Shown here: piece by piece, positions 37,465-46,982 of the stretch | Layout of the letters: each line of letters starts with the position of its first letter | How positions within the stretch are numbered: the stretch's first letter is position 1 | NCBI GenBank assembly: GCA_020721005.1 | Contig: DYNP01000011.1 | Coordinates: 105,389 to 169,388, forward strand | DNA length: 64,000 nt | Source: Thiomargarita sp. | GTDB taxonomy: Bacteria > Pseudomonadota > Gammaproteobacteria > Beggiatoales > Beggiatoaceae | Direction: 5' to 3' | Notes under the pieces: model-generated | Told to the model about the DNA's origin: nothing | Databases searched by the model: none | The model's input: only the letters and a program-made list of their open reading frames with translations | Made by a program: the position numbers and the translations under genes

Positions 37465-38574
37465 GTGTACTTTGAAATATCCCGTAAAGAATTACTCACC
37501 CCCCTGAAAATGGTAGCCAGCGTAGTAGAGACCAAACAATCGCTTCCCATCCTAGGACACATTTTAATCAAGGTCAGCAATGGCAATTTGCAACTCACAG
37601 CCACTGATGCTGAAGTAGAAATGGCCTGCTCTTTACCTTTATCAGGCGGTCTAGATACCCCTCAGGAAGCTGAAATCACCGTACCCAGAAAATTCTTTGA
37701 AATCGTACGTTCCCTATCCGATGCCAATCCCATTCAAATCACCACCGAAGAAGGAAACCAAGTCGTGGTTCGCTCTGGCAAAAGTCGTTTTGTCCTAGCC
37801 ACCTTACCCGCTGAAGACTTTCCAGCCAGTCCAAAAATCACCGATGGCATCACCTTTCAAATCAACCAATCCACCCTAAAACGCATGCTGTCCAAAACCG
37901 CTTTCAGCATTGCAGTCAATGATGTGCGTTATTACCTAAATGGACTACTGCTAGAAATTGCCCATGGACACCTCTCCCTGGTCGCCACCGATGGACACCG
38001 GATGGCTGTTGCCCAACAAACATTCTCTGAAGACTATTCCGTGCGCATCATCATTCCCCGTAAAGCCATCTTGGAACTGCTCAAACTGCTTGCGGATAAT
38101 GAAGAAGAAATCACCATTGAAATCGATGAACATCACATCAAATTCAACTTTAACGACCAAATGATACTCAGCAGCAAACTCATTGACGGCACATTCCCAG
38201 ATTGGCAAATCGTTGTTCCCCACTCCCCCGACAAATCAGCCAAAGCCAACACTGCCGAACTCAAACAAGCCTTGAGCCGGGTATCCATTGTCTCCACTGA
38301 TCGCCATAAAGGAGTACGAATTTCTTTGGAAGCGACGAAACTCACAGTCGACATGCGCAATCCTCAACAAGAAGAAGCCTCTGAAGAATTAGAAGTTGAC
38401 TATGAAGGAGATGAAATGGAAATCGGATTCAACGCCTCTTACATCCTAGACGTTTTAAACGTGGCAGCCAGCGGTCTTATCAAACTCAACTTCTCCGATT
38501 CCAATTCCAGCGTACTGATTACCGAAGAAAACGATGAAGAAGTGCGTTGGATCATCATGCCCATGCGCCTCTAA
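37465..38574 (+). CDS. dnaN: DNA polymerase III beta clamp
   Basis: The 369-residue sliding clamp encircles DNA and tethers polymerase III and other replication and repair proteins. The family start (YFEISRKELLTPL) and LPILGHILI are clear, as are the three repeated clamp domains and the C-terminal VRWIIMPMRL. A GTG start at 37465 is preferred: GGAG is 6 bases upstream and the protein then begins like its homologs. An ATG at 37453 overlaps that ribosome site. Unlike most bacteria, dnaA, recF and gyrB do not flank it, and no DnaA boxes were seen in the upstream gap. Confidence 0.96.
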   Translation: MYFEISRKELLTPLKMVASVVETKQSLPILGHILIKVSNGNLQLTATDAEVEMACSLPLSGGLDTPQEAEITVPRKFFEIVRSLSDANPIQITTEEGNQVVVRSGKSRFVLATLPAEDFPASPKITDGITFQINQSTLKRMLSKTAFSIAVNDVRYYLNGLLLEIAHGHLSLVATDGHRMAVAQQTFSEDYSVRIIIPRKAILELLKLLADNEEEITIEIDEHHIKFNFNDQMILSSKLIDGTFPDWQIVVPHSPDKSAKANTAELKQALSRVSIVSTDRHKGVRISLEATKLTVDMRNPQQEEASEELEVDYEGDEMEIGFNASYILDVLNVAASGLIKLNFSDSNSSVLITEENDEEVRWIIMPMRL

Positions 38575-38754
38575 CTCCCTGTAAAATAAACCCTTTCACA
38601 CCCATTGGGACTCACTCCCCACCAAAATTCAAACTCGGCACTCACTTCCCTCTTAAAACTGGACATCACAACTGCCCAAGCCCAAAGAGGGATAGACTGT
38701 TATCAACACCAAGCTCTACAACAAACCCGCGCAATTTCAGTGCCCAAAATCATC

Positions 38755-41700
38755 ATGACCTCCTCCCCATTCCCCTCATTTCAACACGAATCCCTGCTCG
38801 ATCAACAATTCCTAGACCACCTTTCCCAACACCACCCCAACCTACTCACCTCCCTCCAAACCTACCGCCATACCCCCTCCCAACTTTCCCCCCTTGACAC
38901 CAGCGCCCTCCTGCTCAACTGCGCTCCCATTTTAGAACATTTCTTAGTCCACCTCTTTAACCTGCACTCTGAAATTCAAGCGGCGCGTCAACTGCTTTTA
39001 GAACATAATCTCATTCTCGAATTCAAAAAACGATTTGTCTTGCGCAAAGCCAAACGACGCCTTAAAGACACGCCTTCACAATCATTTGACCAACTAAATC
39101 AATGGCTTAACAAACAACTCATCCATTTTCTTAACTCCCCACTCCCAAACGACTTAGAAAAAGCCACCGCCCAACTGGCCCATCATTATCTAACCGACCA
39201 ACAAACTCATGCTGACGAAATCGAACAACTCACCTGCTGGTGCATTCAAGCCTTGCGCACCCCTGAAGGTCAAGCACACGTGCAGCACTGGGTCAGCTTT
39301 CAACTTCCCCAACCGCTGCAACCCCATAACCTGGTCCCCACGATTTCCTGCCCACGACACGGTCTCAACTTCCTGGCTGGCCCCTTAAATACCCGCCGAC
39401 AACGTCAAGGTTTCACCCTCACTGATGCTCGCATGACCGCTCGGCAAGTTCAGGGGGAACTGCACTATTGCATCTATTGTCATCAACACCAAGATGATTT
39501 TTGTGCCCGAGGTTTCCCAGAAAAAAAAGAGCAACATCCTCCCCAATTCAAATCAGACCCTTTGGGGAACATACTCACTGGCTGCCCCTTAGAACAAAAA
39601 ATTTCCGAAGCCCACCTGTTAAAGTCCCAAGGGTATCCCATTGCTGCCCTCGCTATGATCATGATAAACAACCCATTTTGTGCAGTCACCGGTCATCGAG
39701 TCTGCAATGATTGCCTAAAATCTTGCATTTACCAAAAACAAACCCCAGTCAACATTCCACAAATTGAGACCCGTATCTTAACCGATGTATTATCCTTGCC
39801 TTGGGGAGTAGAAATTTACGACTTACTCATGCGCTGGCATCCCCTGCGCGCCACCCAACACCTTCCCAAACCTTACAATGGCCTGAAAATTCTCATCGCA
39901 GGTCAAGGTCCTGCCGGTTTTACCCTGGCTCATCATCTACTTATGGAAGGCTTTGCCGTGGTGGGCATCGAAGGCTTAAAAATTGAACCGCTGCCTCCAG
40001 AACTTATTCACAGTCCCATTAGAGACTATAACAGTTTAGTAGAAGCCTTAGATGACAGAATCAGCTTGGGATTTGGGGGCGTTACCGAATATGGCATTAC
40101 CGTAAGATGGGATAAAAACTTCTTAAAATTAATCTACTTAAGTCTCCTAAGACGCCCCTACTTTCAACTCTATGGCAATGTGCGTTTTGGAGGCACCATT
40201 ACTGTGGACAAAGCTTGGGAATTGGGGTTTGACCACGTGGCCATTGCCGTGGGCGCAGGATTGCCCCAGGCCCTCAACATTCCCAATAGCTTAGCACCGG
40301 GCATGCGACAAGCCAGCGACTTCTTAATGACCCTACAATCTCAAGGAGCAGCCAGAAAAAACAGTCTCACTCGCCTGCAAATTCGCCTGCCCGCTCTGGT
40401 CATCGGCGGAGGATTGACTGCCATTGATACTTCTACTGAGTTGCAAGCCTATTATCTCACACAAATTGAGAAGATACAACACCGTTACCAAATCCTAAGT
40501 GCCTACTTTGGGGAAGAAGCGCTGAGGGCAGATTTAGATTCCACCACCTTGAGCATTTTGGATGAATTTCTTAACCATGCTCAAGCCTTGAAAAGGGCAC
40601 AGGAACGAGCATTGTTGGCTGGAGACTTGGTCAATGTGCAAAAATTGCTACAAGAATGGGGAGGAGTCACCGTTATTTATCGACGTTCTCTACAACAATC
40701 CCCGGCTTATACACGTAACCATGAAGAAATTATCAAAGCCTTGGAAGAAGGGATTTTCTATTTAGAAAGTTTAGAGCCCATCGCCGTCCACTGTGACGAT
40801 CAAGGTCAAGTGGCAGCTTTAGTGTGTCAACCACGGGCACAAGATGCCGAAGGTCAGTGGCAGGCCATTGAACCACAAGTTATTTTACCTGCCCGCTCAA
40901 TTCTAGTAGCCACCGGGGCCAAACCCAACATAGCCTACGAATTTGAGCATCGAGGCCATTTTGAACGAGAAGGCTTCCAATATCAACCTTATCAACAAAT
41001 TAACGGGAATTTGACAACAGTCTCCCCCACTCCTCATTGCAAAACAGAGACATTCGGTCCCTTCACCTCCTACCATCAACAGGGGCGCCGAGTCAGTTTT
41101 GTTGGCGACACCCACCCCACCTTTCATGGCAGTGTGGTTAAAGCCATTGCCTCGGGACTGCGCAGTTATCCCGCCATCGTTGACCTATTCCGAGACCGCT
41201 TACCAGCTCTAGGAGATAGCCAAGAATATCTTAAGTTTCGTCAACACTTACAACATGCGCTAACAGCTTGCCTGATCAATCTCCACATGCACCACGAGAC
41301 CGCTTTGGAATTGCAGATTCAAGCCCCATTGGCTGCTCAACAATATCAGGCTGGACAAATTTTTCGACTCCAAAATTTTGCCCATTTGGCTCCACTGATC
41401 AAAGACACTCATTTACAAATGGAACCCTTGGCTATTCGCTGCGCTGGAGTCGACACTGAACAAGGCATCCTGTCATTTATAATTTTGGGAACGGGAACAG
41501 TTTCTCAGTTGTGTCAACTGCTACAGCCCGGCCAACCTGTTGCCTTGATGGGTCCCAGTGGGGTAAAAACTCAAATTCCCCAACAAAAAACCATCATGAT
41601 CATTGGAGGAGAATTGTCCGCCATTTACCTTTTGGGAGTGGCCTCGGCCTTGCGGGCTGCGGGGAATCGTTTGTTATACATAGCCACTTTTCCTGATGCC

Positions 41701-42231
41701 CAACAAATCTTTCGACAGGCTGACCTGGAGGCTGCTGCTGAAGTTATCATTTGGATCACCGCAAAAGGTTTACCACTGTCTTCGCATCGTTCTCAAGATT
41801 ACGCTGAAACTGGGAACATGGTAGACATATTATCCCGTTATGCGGAAGGTCAAATATTTGGTGGGAATATTCCTATACCTCTGCAATCGATTGATCGAGT
41901 GTTGATTATTGGAGAGGGAGAATTGATCAAAACCGTGCAACAGGCTGCACAAAATCAGTTGCACACTTATTTTGCTCATCATCCCCAATTCATTGCCTCT
42001 GTCCATGGTCCCATGCAATGTATGTTAAAAGGAGTTTGTGCCCAATGCCTACAATGGCAGATCGATCCCACAACAGGTCAACGAACCAAGGCAGTATTTG
42101 CCTGTTCCTGGCAAGATCAACCCTTGAATGTGATTGATTTGGAGAATCTTCAAGAAAGGTTGAGTCAAAATCGTCTGCAAGAATATTTAAATGCCCGTTG
42201 GCTTGAATATTTGGGACAATCTTCGATGTGA
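38755..42231 (+). CDS. Large FAD-dependent oxidoreductase with GltD-like and PyrK-like modules
   Basis: About 1158 residues if started at ATG 38755; the frame is open upstream to a TTG at 38605, and neither start has a good ribosome site. A helical N-terminal domain is followed by a cysteine-rich segment with CIYCHQHQDDFC and CNDCLKSC, as in the Fe-S domain of GltD-type proteins. Then come two Rossmann folds (GQGPAG at 383-388, GGGLTAID from 551). The C-terminal third resembles the ferredoxin-reductase/PyrK family, including a probable [2Fe-2S] site C1089, C1095, C1098, C1117. It should shuttle electrons between NAD(P)H and an unknown acceptor. It lies downstream of dnaN but is unlikely to be functionally linked. 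Confidence 0.8.
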   Translation: MTSSPFPSFQHESLLDQQFLDHLSQHHPNLLTSLQTYRHTPSQLSPLDTSALLLNCAPILEHFLVHLFNLHSEIQAARQLLLEHNLILEFKKRFVLRKAKRRLKDTPSQSFDQLNQWLNKQLIHFLNSPLPNDLEKATAQLAHHYLTDQQTHADEIEQLTCWCIQALRTPEGQAHVQHWVSFQLPQPLQPHNLVPTISCPRHGLNFLAGPLNTRRQRQGFTLTDARMTARQVQGELHYCIYCHQHQDDFCARGFPEKKEQHPPQFKSDPLGNILTGCPLEQKISEAHLLKSQGYPIAALAMIMINNPFCAVTGHRVCNDCLKSCIYQKQTPVNIPQIETRILTDVLSLPWGVEIYDLLMRWHPLRATQHLPKPYNGLKILIAGQGPAGFTLAHHLLMEGFAVVGIEGLKIEPLPPELIHSPIRDYNSLVEALDDRISLGFGGVTEYGITVRWDKNFLKLIYLSLLRRPYFQLYGNVRFGGTITVDKAWELGFDHVAIAVGAGLPQALNIPNSLAPGMRQASDFLMTLQSQGAARKNSLTRLQIRLPALVIGGGLTAIDTSTELQAYYLTQIEKIQHRYQILSAYFGEEALRADLDSTTLSILDEFLNHAQALKRAQERALLAGDLVNVQKLLQEWGGVTVIYRRSLQQSPAYTRNHEEIIKALEEGIFYLESLEPIAVHCDDQGQVAALVCQPRAQDAEGQWQAIEPQVILPARSILVATGAKPNIAYEFEHRGHFEREGFQYQPYQQINGNLTTVSPTPHCKTETFGPFTSYHQQGRRVSFVGDTHPTFHGSVVKAIASGLRSYPAIVDLFRDRLPALGDSQEYLKFRQHLQHALTACLINLHMHHETALELQIQAPLAAQQYQAGQIFRLQNFAHLAPLIKDTHLQMEPLAIRCAGVDTEQGILSFIILGTGTVSQLCQLLQPGQPVALMGPSGVKTQIPQQKTIMIIGGELSAIYLLGVASALRAAGNRLLYIATFPDAQQIFRQADLEAAAEVIIWITAKGLPLSSHRSQDYAETGNMVDILSRYAEGQIFGGNIPIPLQSIDRVLIIGEGELIKTVQQAAQNQLHTYFAHHPQFIASVHGPMQCMLKGVCAQCLQWQIDPTTGQRTKAVFACSWQDQPLNVIDLENLQERLSQNRLQEYLNARWLEYLGQSSM

Positions 42232-42585
42232 GTGAGAGAATGGTGAATGAGAGATGGCTAAAATGAGGAACCATAAAAAGACGTTGCCCACCCTACCTGG
42301 CTTGAAAATTGCCATGTAAGGCATTATACTATGAGCGGTTTAACTAATTTATTCAGAGATGTTGCCTAAAGGTTTGACTCGTTGAGCGAGAAATGACTAG
42401 AACTAGGTATCCTGTATTATAGCATATAGTAGATAAAGCAGTGATAATATCTTAAAATTATCCTGTCAAATATGTACGATTGCTAGTTCAATAGCCAAAT
42501 CTTAGGTTATCATAGACCGAATCAATTGAATAACAGACTAAATTGCCTGAATTTTATTTTAATCTTTCAACAAAAATTTTGCATC

Positions 42586-42853
42586 GTTCCCAAGTGCCAC
42601 TTGGGAATGCAGTCTTGACCGCGCTGCGGTCTGTACAAATAAGGTAATAGAATGCTATTACAGAAACTGGAATATTTCCATCAAAGCCTGGTGAAATAAG
42701 GAGTTATGTGGGGTTGAGTGAATATTGGCGCTATTCCAGTGGACGTGATCATGTGGGACAACTGGGGCGGATCCTGTTTATACGAGAGGGTAGATTGATG
42801 AGTGATTGACCGCGACGCGGTCAAGACTGCATTCCCAAGTAGCACTTGGGAAC
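42586..42853. mobile_element. 268-bp element with 46-bp terminal inverted repeats
   Basis: The left arm (42586-42631) and right arm (42808-42853) are inverse copies with 3 mismatches over 46 bp. Each arm itself holds two small palindromes (CCCAAGTG..ACTTGGG and GACCGCG..CGCGGTC). The 176-bp middle contains an open frame at 42660-42809 whose translation looks coding-like (IRSYVGLSEYWRYSSGRDHV) but has no start codon or known family. The size and ends suggest a MITE-like element. Partial arm sequence is repeated just right of it (ACACTTGGGAATGAGAG). The rest of 42232-43029 has no gene. Confidence 0.75.
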
Positions 42854-42987
42854 GAGAGAACGAGAGAAACGAGAGAAGTAACACTTGGGAATGAGAGAAA
42901 GAGGAATCAGGGGGGGAACAGGAATTTTGTGCTGAAATAGAGTCCTGTATTGAGCATGGTTCAATTTCTTCAATTAAGAAATAATAG

Positions 42988-43015
42988 GTAGAGACGCGAT
43001 TAATCGCGTCTCTAC
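42988..43015. terminator. Perfect 28-bp palindrome after the glycerate kinase gene
   Basis: GTAGAGACGCGATT is followed directly by its reverse complement. It lies 15 bases beyond the stop of the minus-strand glycerate kinase gene, so it may end that transcript. It belongs to the same GAGACGCG repeat family as 22784-22805. Confidence 0.55.
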
Positions 43016-43029
43016 TGTGGGATTTAAGC

Positions 43030-44274
43030 TTAAGCAGAGGATTCGGTCTTTAAAGCAATGAGTATGTCCATGACATTGGTGCCGGTCAGACCAGTATTCA
43101 TAAGGTCTCCGGAAGCTGCGAGAAAATATCCTGCATTGGCTTGGCGCAGATGTTGATGAGGATCCAGTCCTTTGGTTTGGCCTCGAGCAATGGTGCCTTT
43201 GTCGACCAAGGCACCAGCTGCAGTGCCAGGACCGTCTTGACCGTCTGTACCGGCAGCTAATAAATAATACTCATGTTGTGGATATTGGGCAAATTGGAGG
43301 GCAGCGGCCAGGGCCAGGGTTTGACAGCGTCCCCCTTGTCCAGGTTGAGGGGGAAGGCTGACGGTGGTTTCGCTGGATCCAATGAATAAGAGTCCGGGGG
43401 AGCGTTGGTATAGTTGTTGGGCAAGAGTGTGACCGGTGATCAGAGCTTCTCCTACTAAAGGAGATTTTTCAAGGTGAATTGTCCAACTTTGTTGTTGAGC
43501 GGTCTTGGCAATGGCTTGGGTGGCCAGTTCGGGATAAGCAACGAGGTGGTGTTGAATGTGTTCGAAGTGGGACCGTGGAGGAAGTGGGGGAGATTTCTGT
43601 ATAAAGTTTTGTAACCAAGAAGGCAGTTGAGAGGGAGGGTTGAGTTGAGCATGATAAACCAAGGGACCCGAACCGATGGCGCAAAGGTCGTTTCCAGGGA
43701 CGTCTGAAATGAGTAGATTGGTGAGGGGACGATTTTGTAGGTAGTGTATGAGACGACCGGCTTTGATAAGGGATAGGCTTTTGCGGACTTGGTTGATGGC
43801 GTGAATATCGAGTCCTGAGCCGAGCAGCCAGTGATTGATACGTTGCCACTCGGACAGGGTGAGAAAAGAGGGTAGGACTTCAACCAGAGCTGAGGCGCCG
43901 CCGGAAAGTAGACAGAGAACGGGTTGTTGTGGAGGGAGCTGTTGGATGTAATCAAGTAGGACTTGACCGGCGCGCAGGCTGCTTTCATCCGGCAATGGAT
44001 GTGATGCCTCTAAATAGGTGATGGGGTCATGGGGGGAAAATTGGGAATTAGTGCCTTGCTTGGTGATGATCAAAGCCCTGCTGATGCGGGTACCTAAGGC
44101 ATCAAATGCGCCAAGGGTCATGCCAAAGGCGGCTTTGCCTAGGGCAATTAGAGCAGTGGAGGGGTGAGTTGGGTGTTGTTGGAGGTGTTGCCGCACGCAA
44201 TCTCGAGGGTTGACGGCGTGGATGGCTTGTTTGTAGTAGTTGAGCAGTTGGAGTCTAGGGGGCAGGTTTTTCAT
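43030..44274 (-). CDS. ttuD: Glycerate 2-kinase (MOFRL type)
   Basis: A 414-residue protein of the DUF4147-MOFRL family that phosphorylates glycerate to 2-phosphoglycerate in glyoxylate or tartronate metabolism. LIALGKAAFGMT and LCLLSGGASALVE near the N-terminal half and the MOFRL motif AAGTDGQDGPGTAAGALVD near the C-terminus are intact. It could equally be called gckA; it is often annotated as hydroxypyruvate reductase in error. Its start overlaps the end of the YaeR-like gene by 20 bases, so both are likely one transcript. Confidence 0.93.
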   Translation of the reverse strand: MKNLPPRLQLLNYYKQAIHAVNPRDCVRQHLQQHPTHPSTALIALGKAAFGMTLGAFDALGTRISRALIITKQGTNSQFSPHDPITYLEASHPLPDESSLRAGQVLLDYIQQLPPQQPVLCLLSGGASALVEVLPSFLTLSEWQRINHWLLGSGLDIHAINQVRKSLSLIKAGRLIHYLQNRPLTNLLISDVPGNDLCAIGSGPLVYHAQLNPPSQLPSWLQNFIQKSPPLPPRSHFEHIQHHLVAYPELATQAIAKTAQQQSWTIHLEKSPLVGEALITGHTLAQQLYQRSPGLLFIGSSETTVSLPPQPGQGGRCQTLALAAALQFAQYPQHEYYLLAAGTDGQDGPGTAAGALVDKGTIARGQTKGLDPHQHLRQANAGYFLAASGDLMNTGLTGTNVMDILIALKTESSA

Positions 44275-44650
44275 AGATTTCGATGGGAAGTCCGTCTGGG
44301 TCTTTGAGAAAAGTGAAATGTTGACCGGTGTTTTCGTCTATGCGGGGTGCCTCAACGTTGATGCCCAAATTGGTGAGATGAGTGATGATGTCTTGGATGT
44401 TGTCTACGGCAAAGGCGATATGTCGCAGTCCACAAGTTTCCGGTGAATTATTGCGTTTGGGGGGATTTGGAAAGGAGAATAGTTCAATCACGTCCCGTCC
44501 TCCAATACTGAGATCAAGTTTATAGGATTGTCGGTCACTTCTAAAAGTTTCTTTGAGTATGGAAAATCCCAGGATGTCGACGTAAAAATGCTTGGATTTG
44601 GGGTAATTTGAGCAGATGATGGCAATGTGATGGAATCCTTTGATTTTCAT
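44255..44650 (-). CDS. yaeR: YaeR-like VOC family metalloprotein
   Basis: A 131-residue vicinal-oxygen-chelate protein very similar in pattern to E. coli YaeR: HHIAIICSNYPKSKHFYVDI at the start, DVIELFSFPNPPKR, CGLRHIAFAVD, and FLKDPDGLPIEIYE at the end. Candidate metal ligands are H8 or H7, E55, H77 and E127, as in glyoxalase I-like proteins. The biological substrate is not known. It precedes and overlaps the glycerate kinase gene on the same strand. Confidence 0.9.
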   Translation of the reverse strand: MKIKGFHHIAIICSNYPKSKHFYVDILGFSILKETFRSDRQSYKLDLSIGGRDVIELFSFPNPPKRNNSPETCGLRHIAFAVDNIQDIITHLTNLGINVEAPRIDENTGQHFTFLKDPDGLPIEIYEKPAP

Positions 44651-44756
44651 AGCGATTTTCTCATGTGTGGAATGGAGGATTGTAACCTTGGATTGTGTTA
44701 GGATAGGATGGATTAATATGGTAGACTATTTATGGTCATTGACAAGTTTAATTTTT

Positions 44757-44842
44757 GCACTTTGGAGTGCCAAGCCGTAATTTGGCAGTGTGTCAAGCTG
44801 CGGCTTGACATTCCAAAATGGCTTGACACTCCAGAGTTTCAA
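44757..44842. repeat. Short palindromic repeat cluster
   Basis: Related words GGAGTGCCAAGCC, GTGTCAAGCTGCGGCTTGAC and GGCTTGACACTCC repeat and partly invert within this stretch, which could fold into hairpins ahead of the ankyrin gene. It is probably a dispersed repeat. No promoter could be identified with confidence. Confidence 0.6.
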
Positions 44843-44872
44843 TTTTTAGTTCTGATTTAGAGGAGTCTGTTT

Positions 44873-46231
44873 ATGGGACTTTTTAAGAAAATCAAGCATT
44901 TAGTGGGTAATGAGGCGGTGGAAGCGAAAGTTACCCATATTGATGAAAATACGCCAGAGGTTTTGGACAGTCCACCTTACTCGTTTAAGGATGCTTTGCA
45001 TGCTGTCCGACAGGGGAATTCGGCAAAGATTCAGGATTATTTGAAGTTTAATCGTCGTTATGCGTTGTGTAAACATTGGGATGAGTGTACTTTATTGCAT
45101 GAAGCTGCTGCCTTTGCTCGGGCTGAGATCGTGGAAGCGTTATTGAAACATCAGGCGGACGTGAATGCGTTGTATAAGGATCAAACTCCGTTGCATTTTG
45201 CAATTGAGGGCAGTGCGCAACAAACTGCGCTCAAAGATGATCCTGCTTATTTCGAGTATTTAAAGCAACGGGCTTTGACTGTTCAACATTTGCTGCATTA
45301 TAGGGCTGATTGGCACTTACCTAATAAATTAGGGGAATTACCTATTCATTTAACGGCCAAATTAGGTTATAGTGACTTGTTGGAACTGTTGGTAGAAGCA
45401 GGATCAGATTTGAATTGTCCAATTGGGTCTGGACAAACAAATTCTCCTAATGAGGGTAGAACACCTTTATTGTTGGCAGCCAAGTATAACAAGGATAAGG
45501 TGACTTTGGAAATCTTGTTAAAGAAAAAAGCAAATCCAAATTTGAGGGATAAAGATCCTGGTTATGCGCCTTTACATTACGTTGCTGCCCATTATTCGGT
45601 CACTCAGCCATTGGATGAAAACTATTTACGGGGGTTAACCGAACTGTTATTGGATTATCAGGCAGAAATTAATTTGAATACGGTAGATGGGCAAACTGCT
45701 CTCCATTTGGCGGTGCAACGTCGACATGTTGGAGTGGTGTCCGCCCTACTGGATCGCGGTGCCAACCCTTATGCCAAAGATCGTCATCATCTTATGCCGA
45801 TGGGGCTGGCGGCCCGGGAAGGTAATGTTGAAATGTTAAAGTACTTTCTGGAAAGAAAGATCGATCCTTATCAGTCATTGGCGATATTCCATGCAGCCAC
45901 CTGTCCAGATGACGATCGGGCTTTAAAGTGGTTTTTGGACAGCGGAGTGGATGTGAATTTGGTGTTATCCAATGGATGTACTCTACTCTATTACGCTATT
46001 TCCAGTTATTCGTTGGTAAATGTGAAACTACTGATCGAACGGGGTGCAGATGTGCACTTAGCACCCAGCGGGATGACTTTATTGAAGTTGGCTTTTGCCC
46101 GCTGGGGTGATGTAGTCAATTTGAGTGATGAGCGGGTTTCTGAAGAACGAGAACAGAAATCGCATAAGGCTCGGGATATCATTGAATTGTTAGGGGGATT
46201 TAAGCAAGAAAAACAAAAGTTCTTGTTTTAA
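44873..46231 (+). CDS. Ankyrin-repeat protein
   Basis: A 452-residue protein without a signal peptide. About nine ankyrin repeats run from residue 50 to 420; clear ones include TLLHEAAAFARAEIVEALLK, TPLLLAAKYNKDKVTLEILL, TALHLAVQRRHVGVVSALLD and LLYYAISSYSLVNVKLLIER. These mediate protein-protein contacts. The first 40 residues are charged and may be a coiled segment. AGAGGAG lies about 10 bases before the ATG. The partner is unknown. Confidence 0.92.
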   Translation: MGLFKKIKHLVGNEAVEAKVTHIDENTPEVLDSPPYSFKDALHAVRQGNSAKIQDYLKFNRRYALCKHWDECTLLHEAAAFARAEIVEALLKHQADVNALYKDQTPLHFAIEGSAQQTALKDDPAYFEYLKQRALTVQHLLHYRADWHLPNKLGELPIHLTAKLGYSDLLELLVEAGSDLNCPIGSGQTNSPNEGRTPLLLAAKYNKDKVTLEILLKKKANPNLRDKDPGYAPLHYVAAHYSVTQPLDENYLRGLTELLLDYQAEINLNTVDGQTALHLAVQRRHVGVVSALLDRGANPYAKDRHHLMPMGLAAREGNVEMLKYFLERKIDPYQSLAIFHAATCPDDDRALKWFLDSGVDVNLVLSNGCTLLYYAISSYSLVNVKLLIERGADVHLAPSGMTLLKLAFARWGDVVNLSDERVSEEREQKSHKARDIIELLGGFKQEKQKFLF

Positions 46232-46287
46232 GGTGGATTTCCAAAATGCTCATATTATGGAAATGCGGATTTCAGGCGTACAAGTTC

Positions 46288-46306
46288 TGCCAAGTAAAAC
46301 TTGGCA
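46288..46306. terminator. Bidirectional hairpin between convergent genes
   Basis: TGCCAAGT and ACTTGGCA form a perfect 8-bp stem with an AAA loop, between the ankyrin gene and the oppositely oriented acetyltransferase gene. Confidence 0.55.
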
Positions 46307-46374
46307 AACCCACTGGACTGAACTTGATGACAAAATCCCTCATGCCTTTGAAAAAACTGGGACTATCACAAATT

Positions 46375-46854
46375 TTAACTGAAAAAAAACTGTCGAGCTT
46401 GAAGTTGAGTTTTGCGCCATTTGAGTGCATCATAAAATGAAACTGCCGATTGATTATCTTTATCCACCAACAATTGAGCCCGTTTGGCACCTTGTTGAAC
46501 CGACCAGTCTAAAATGCCTTGTATCAGAGCGGATCCAATCCCTTGACCTTGGTAATTGGGATCGACAACCACATCCTCTATCCAAGCTGATAATCCTCCT
46601 TCTGCAGTGGAAATAACCAATTGGGCGGTGATCATGCCAAGAACCTGTTGCTCCAAAACGCGTCGAGCTACCAACACACAACTGCGCGGTGCTCCCTCTA
46701 ACAATAAACCCAATCCCCGCTGTTGCTTATCCACTTGGGGCGTAAAATCTTGTTCTAGCGTGAATAACACCCTCAACAACTCACTTAAAGCAGGAATGTC
46801 TTTTTCAGTAGCCTGCTCAATATAAAACCCGTGACTTCCTGAATTTTCAAACAT
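46375..46854 (-). CDS. GNAT family N-acetyltransferase
   Basis: A 159-residue single GNAT domain. It has the N-terminal ATEKDIPALSELLRVLF helix, the central strand IEDVVVDPNYQGQGIGSALI with the acetyl-CoA binding Q/R-X-X-G-X-G/A loop (QGQGIG), and AQLLVDKDNQSAVSFYDALK typical of the C-terminal part. It would transfer acetyl from acetyl-CoA to an unknown small molecule or peptide amine. It is a lone gene, convergent with the ankyrin gene. Confidence 0.92.
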   Translation of the reverse strand: MFENSGSHGFYIEQATEKDIPALSELLRVLFTLEQDFTPQVDKQQRGLGLLLEGAPRSCVLVARRVLEQQVLGMITAQLVISTAEGGLSAWIEDVVVDPNYQGQGIGSALIQGILDWSVQQGAKRAQLLVDKDNQSAVSFYDALKWRKTQLQARQFFFS

Positions 46855-46982
46855 ATAAATAACCCTATCCCCTTAAAAATTGACATCTTTCCAGTGGATC
46901 CTCGCCGTTGGGGAATCCTCGTGAGAACTGATAAGCAAAACGTAGGAATACGACATTCATTAAGGAATCCCTCAACTGATCT

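Noticed and set aside
46246..46440. 64-residue plus-strand frame after the ankyrin gene
   Set aside because: It overlaps the hairpin and the end of the GNAT gene on the other strand, and its sequence is not protein-like.
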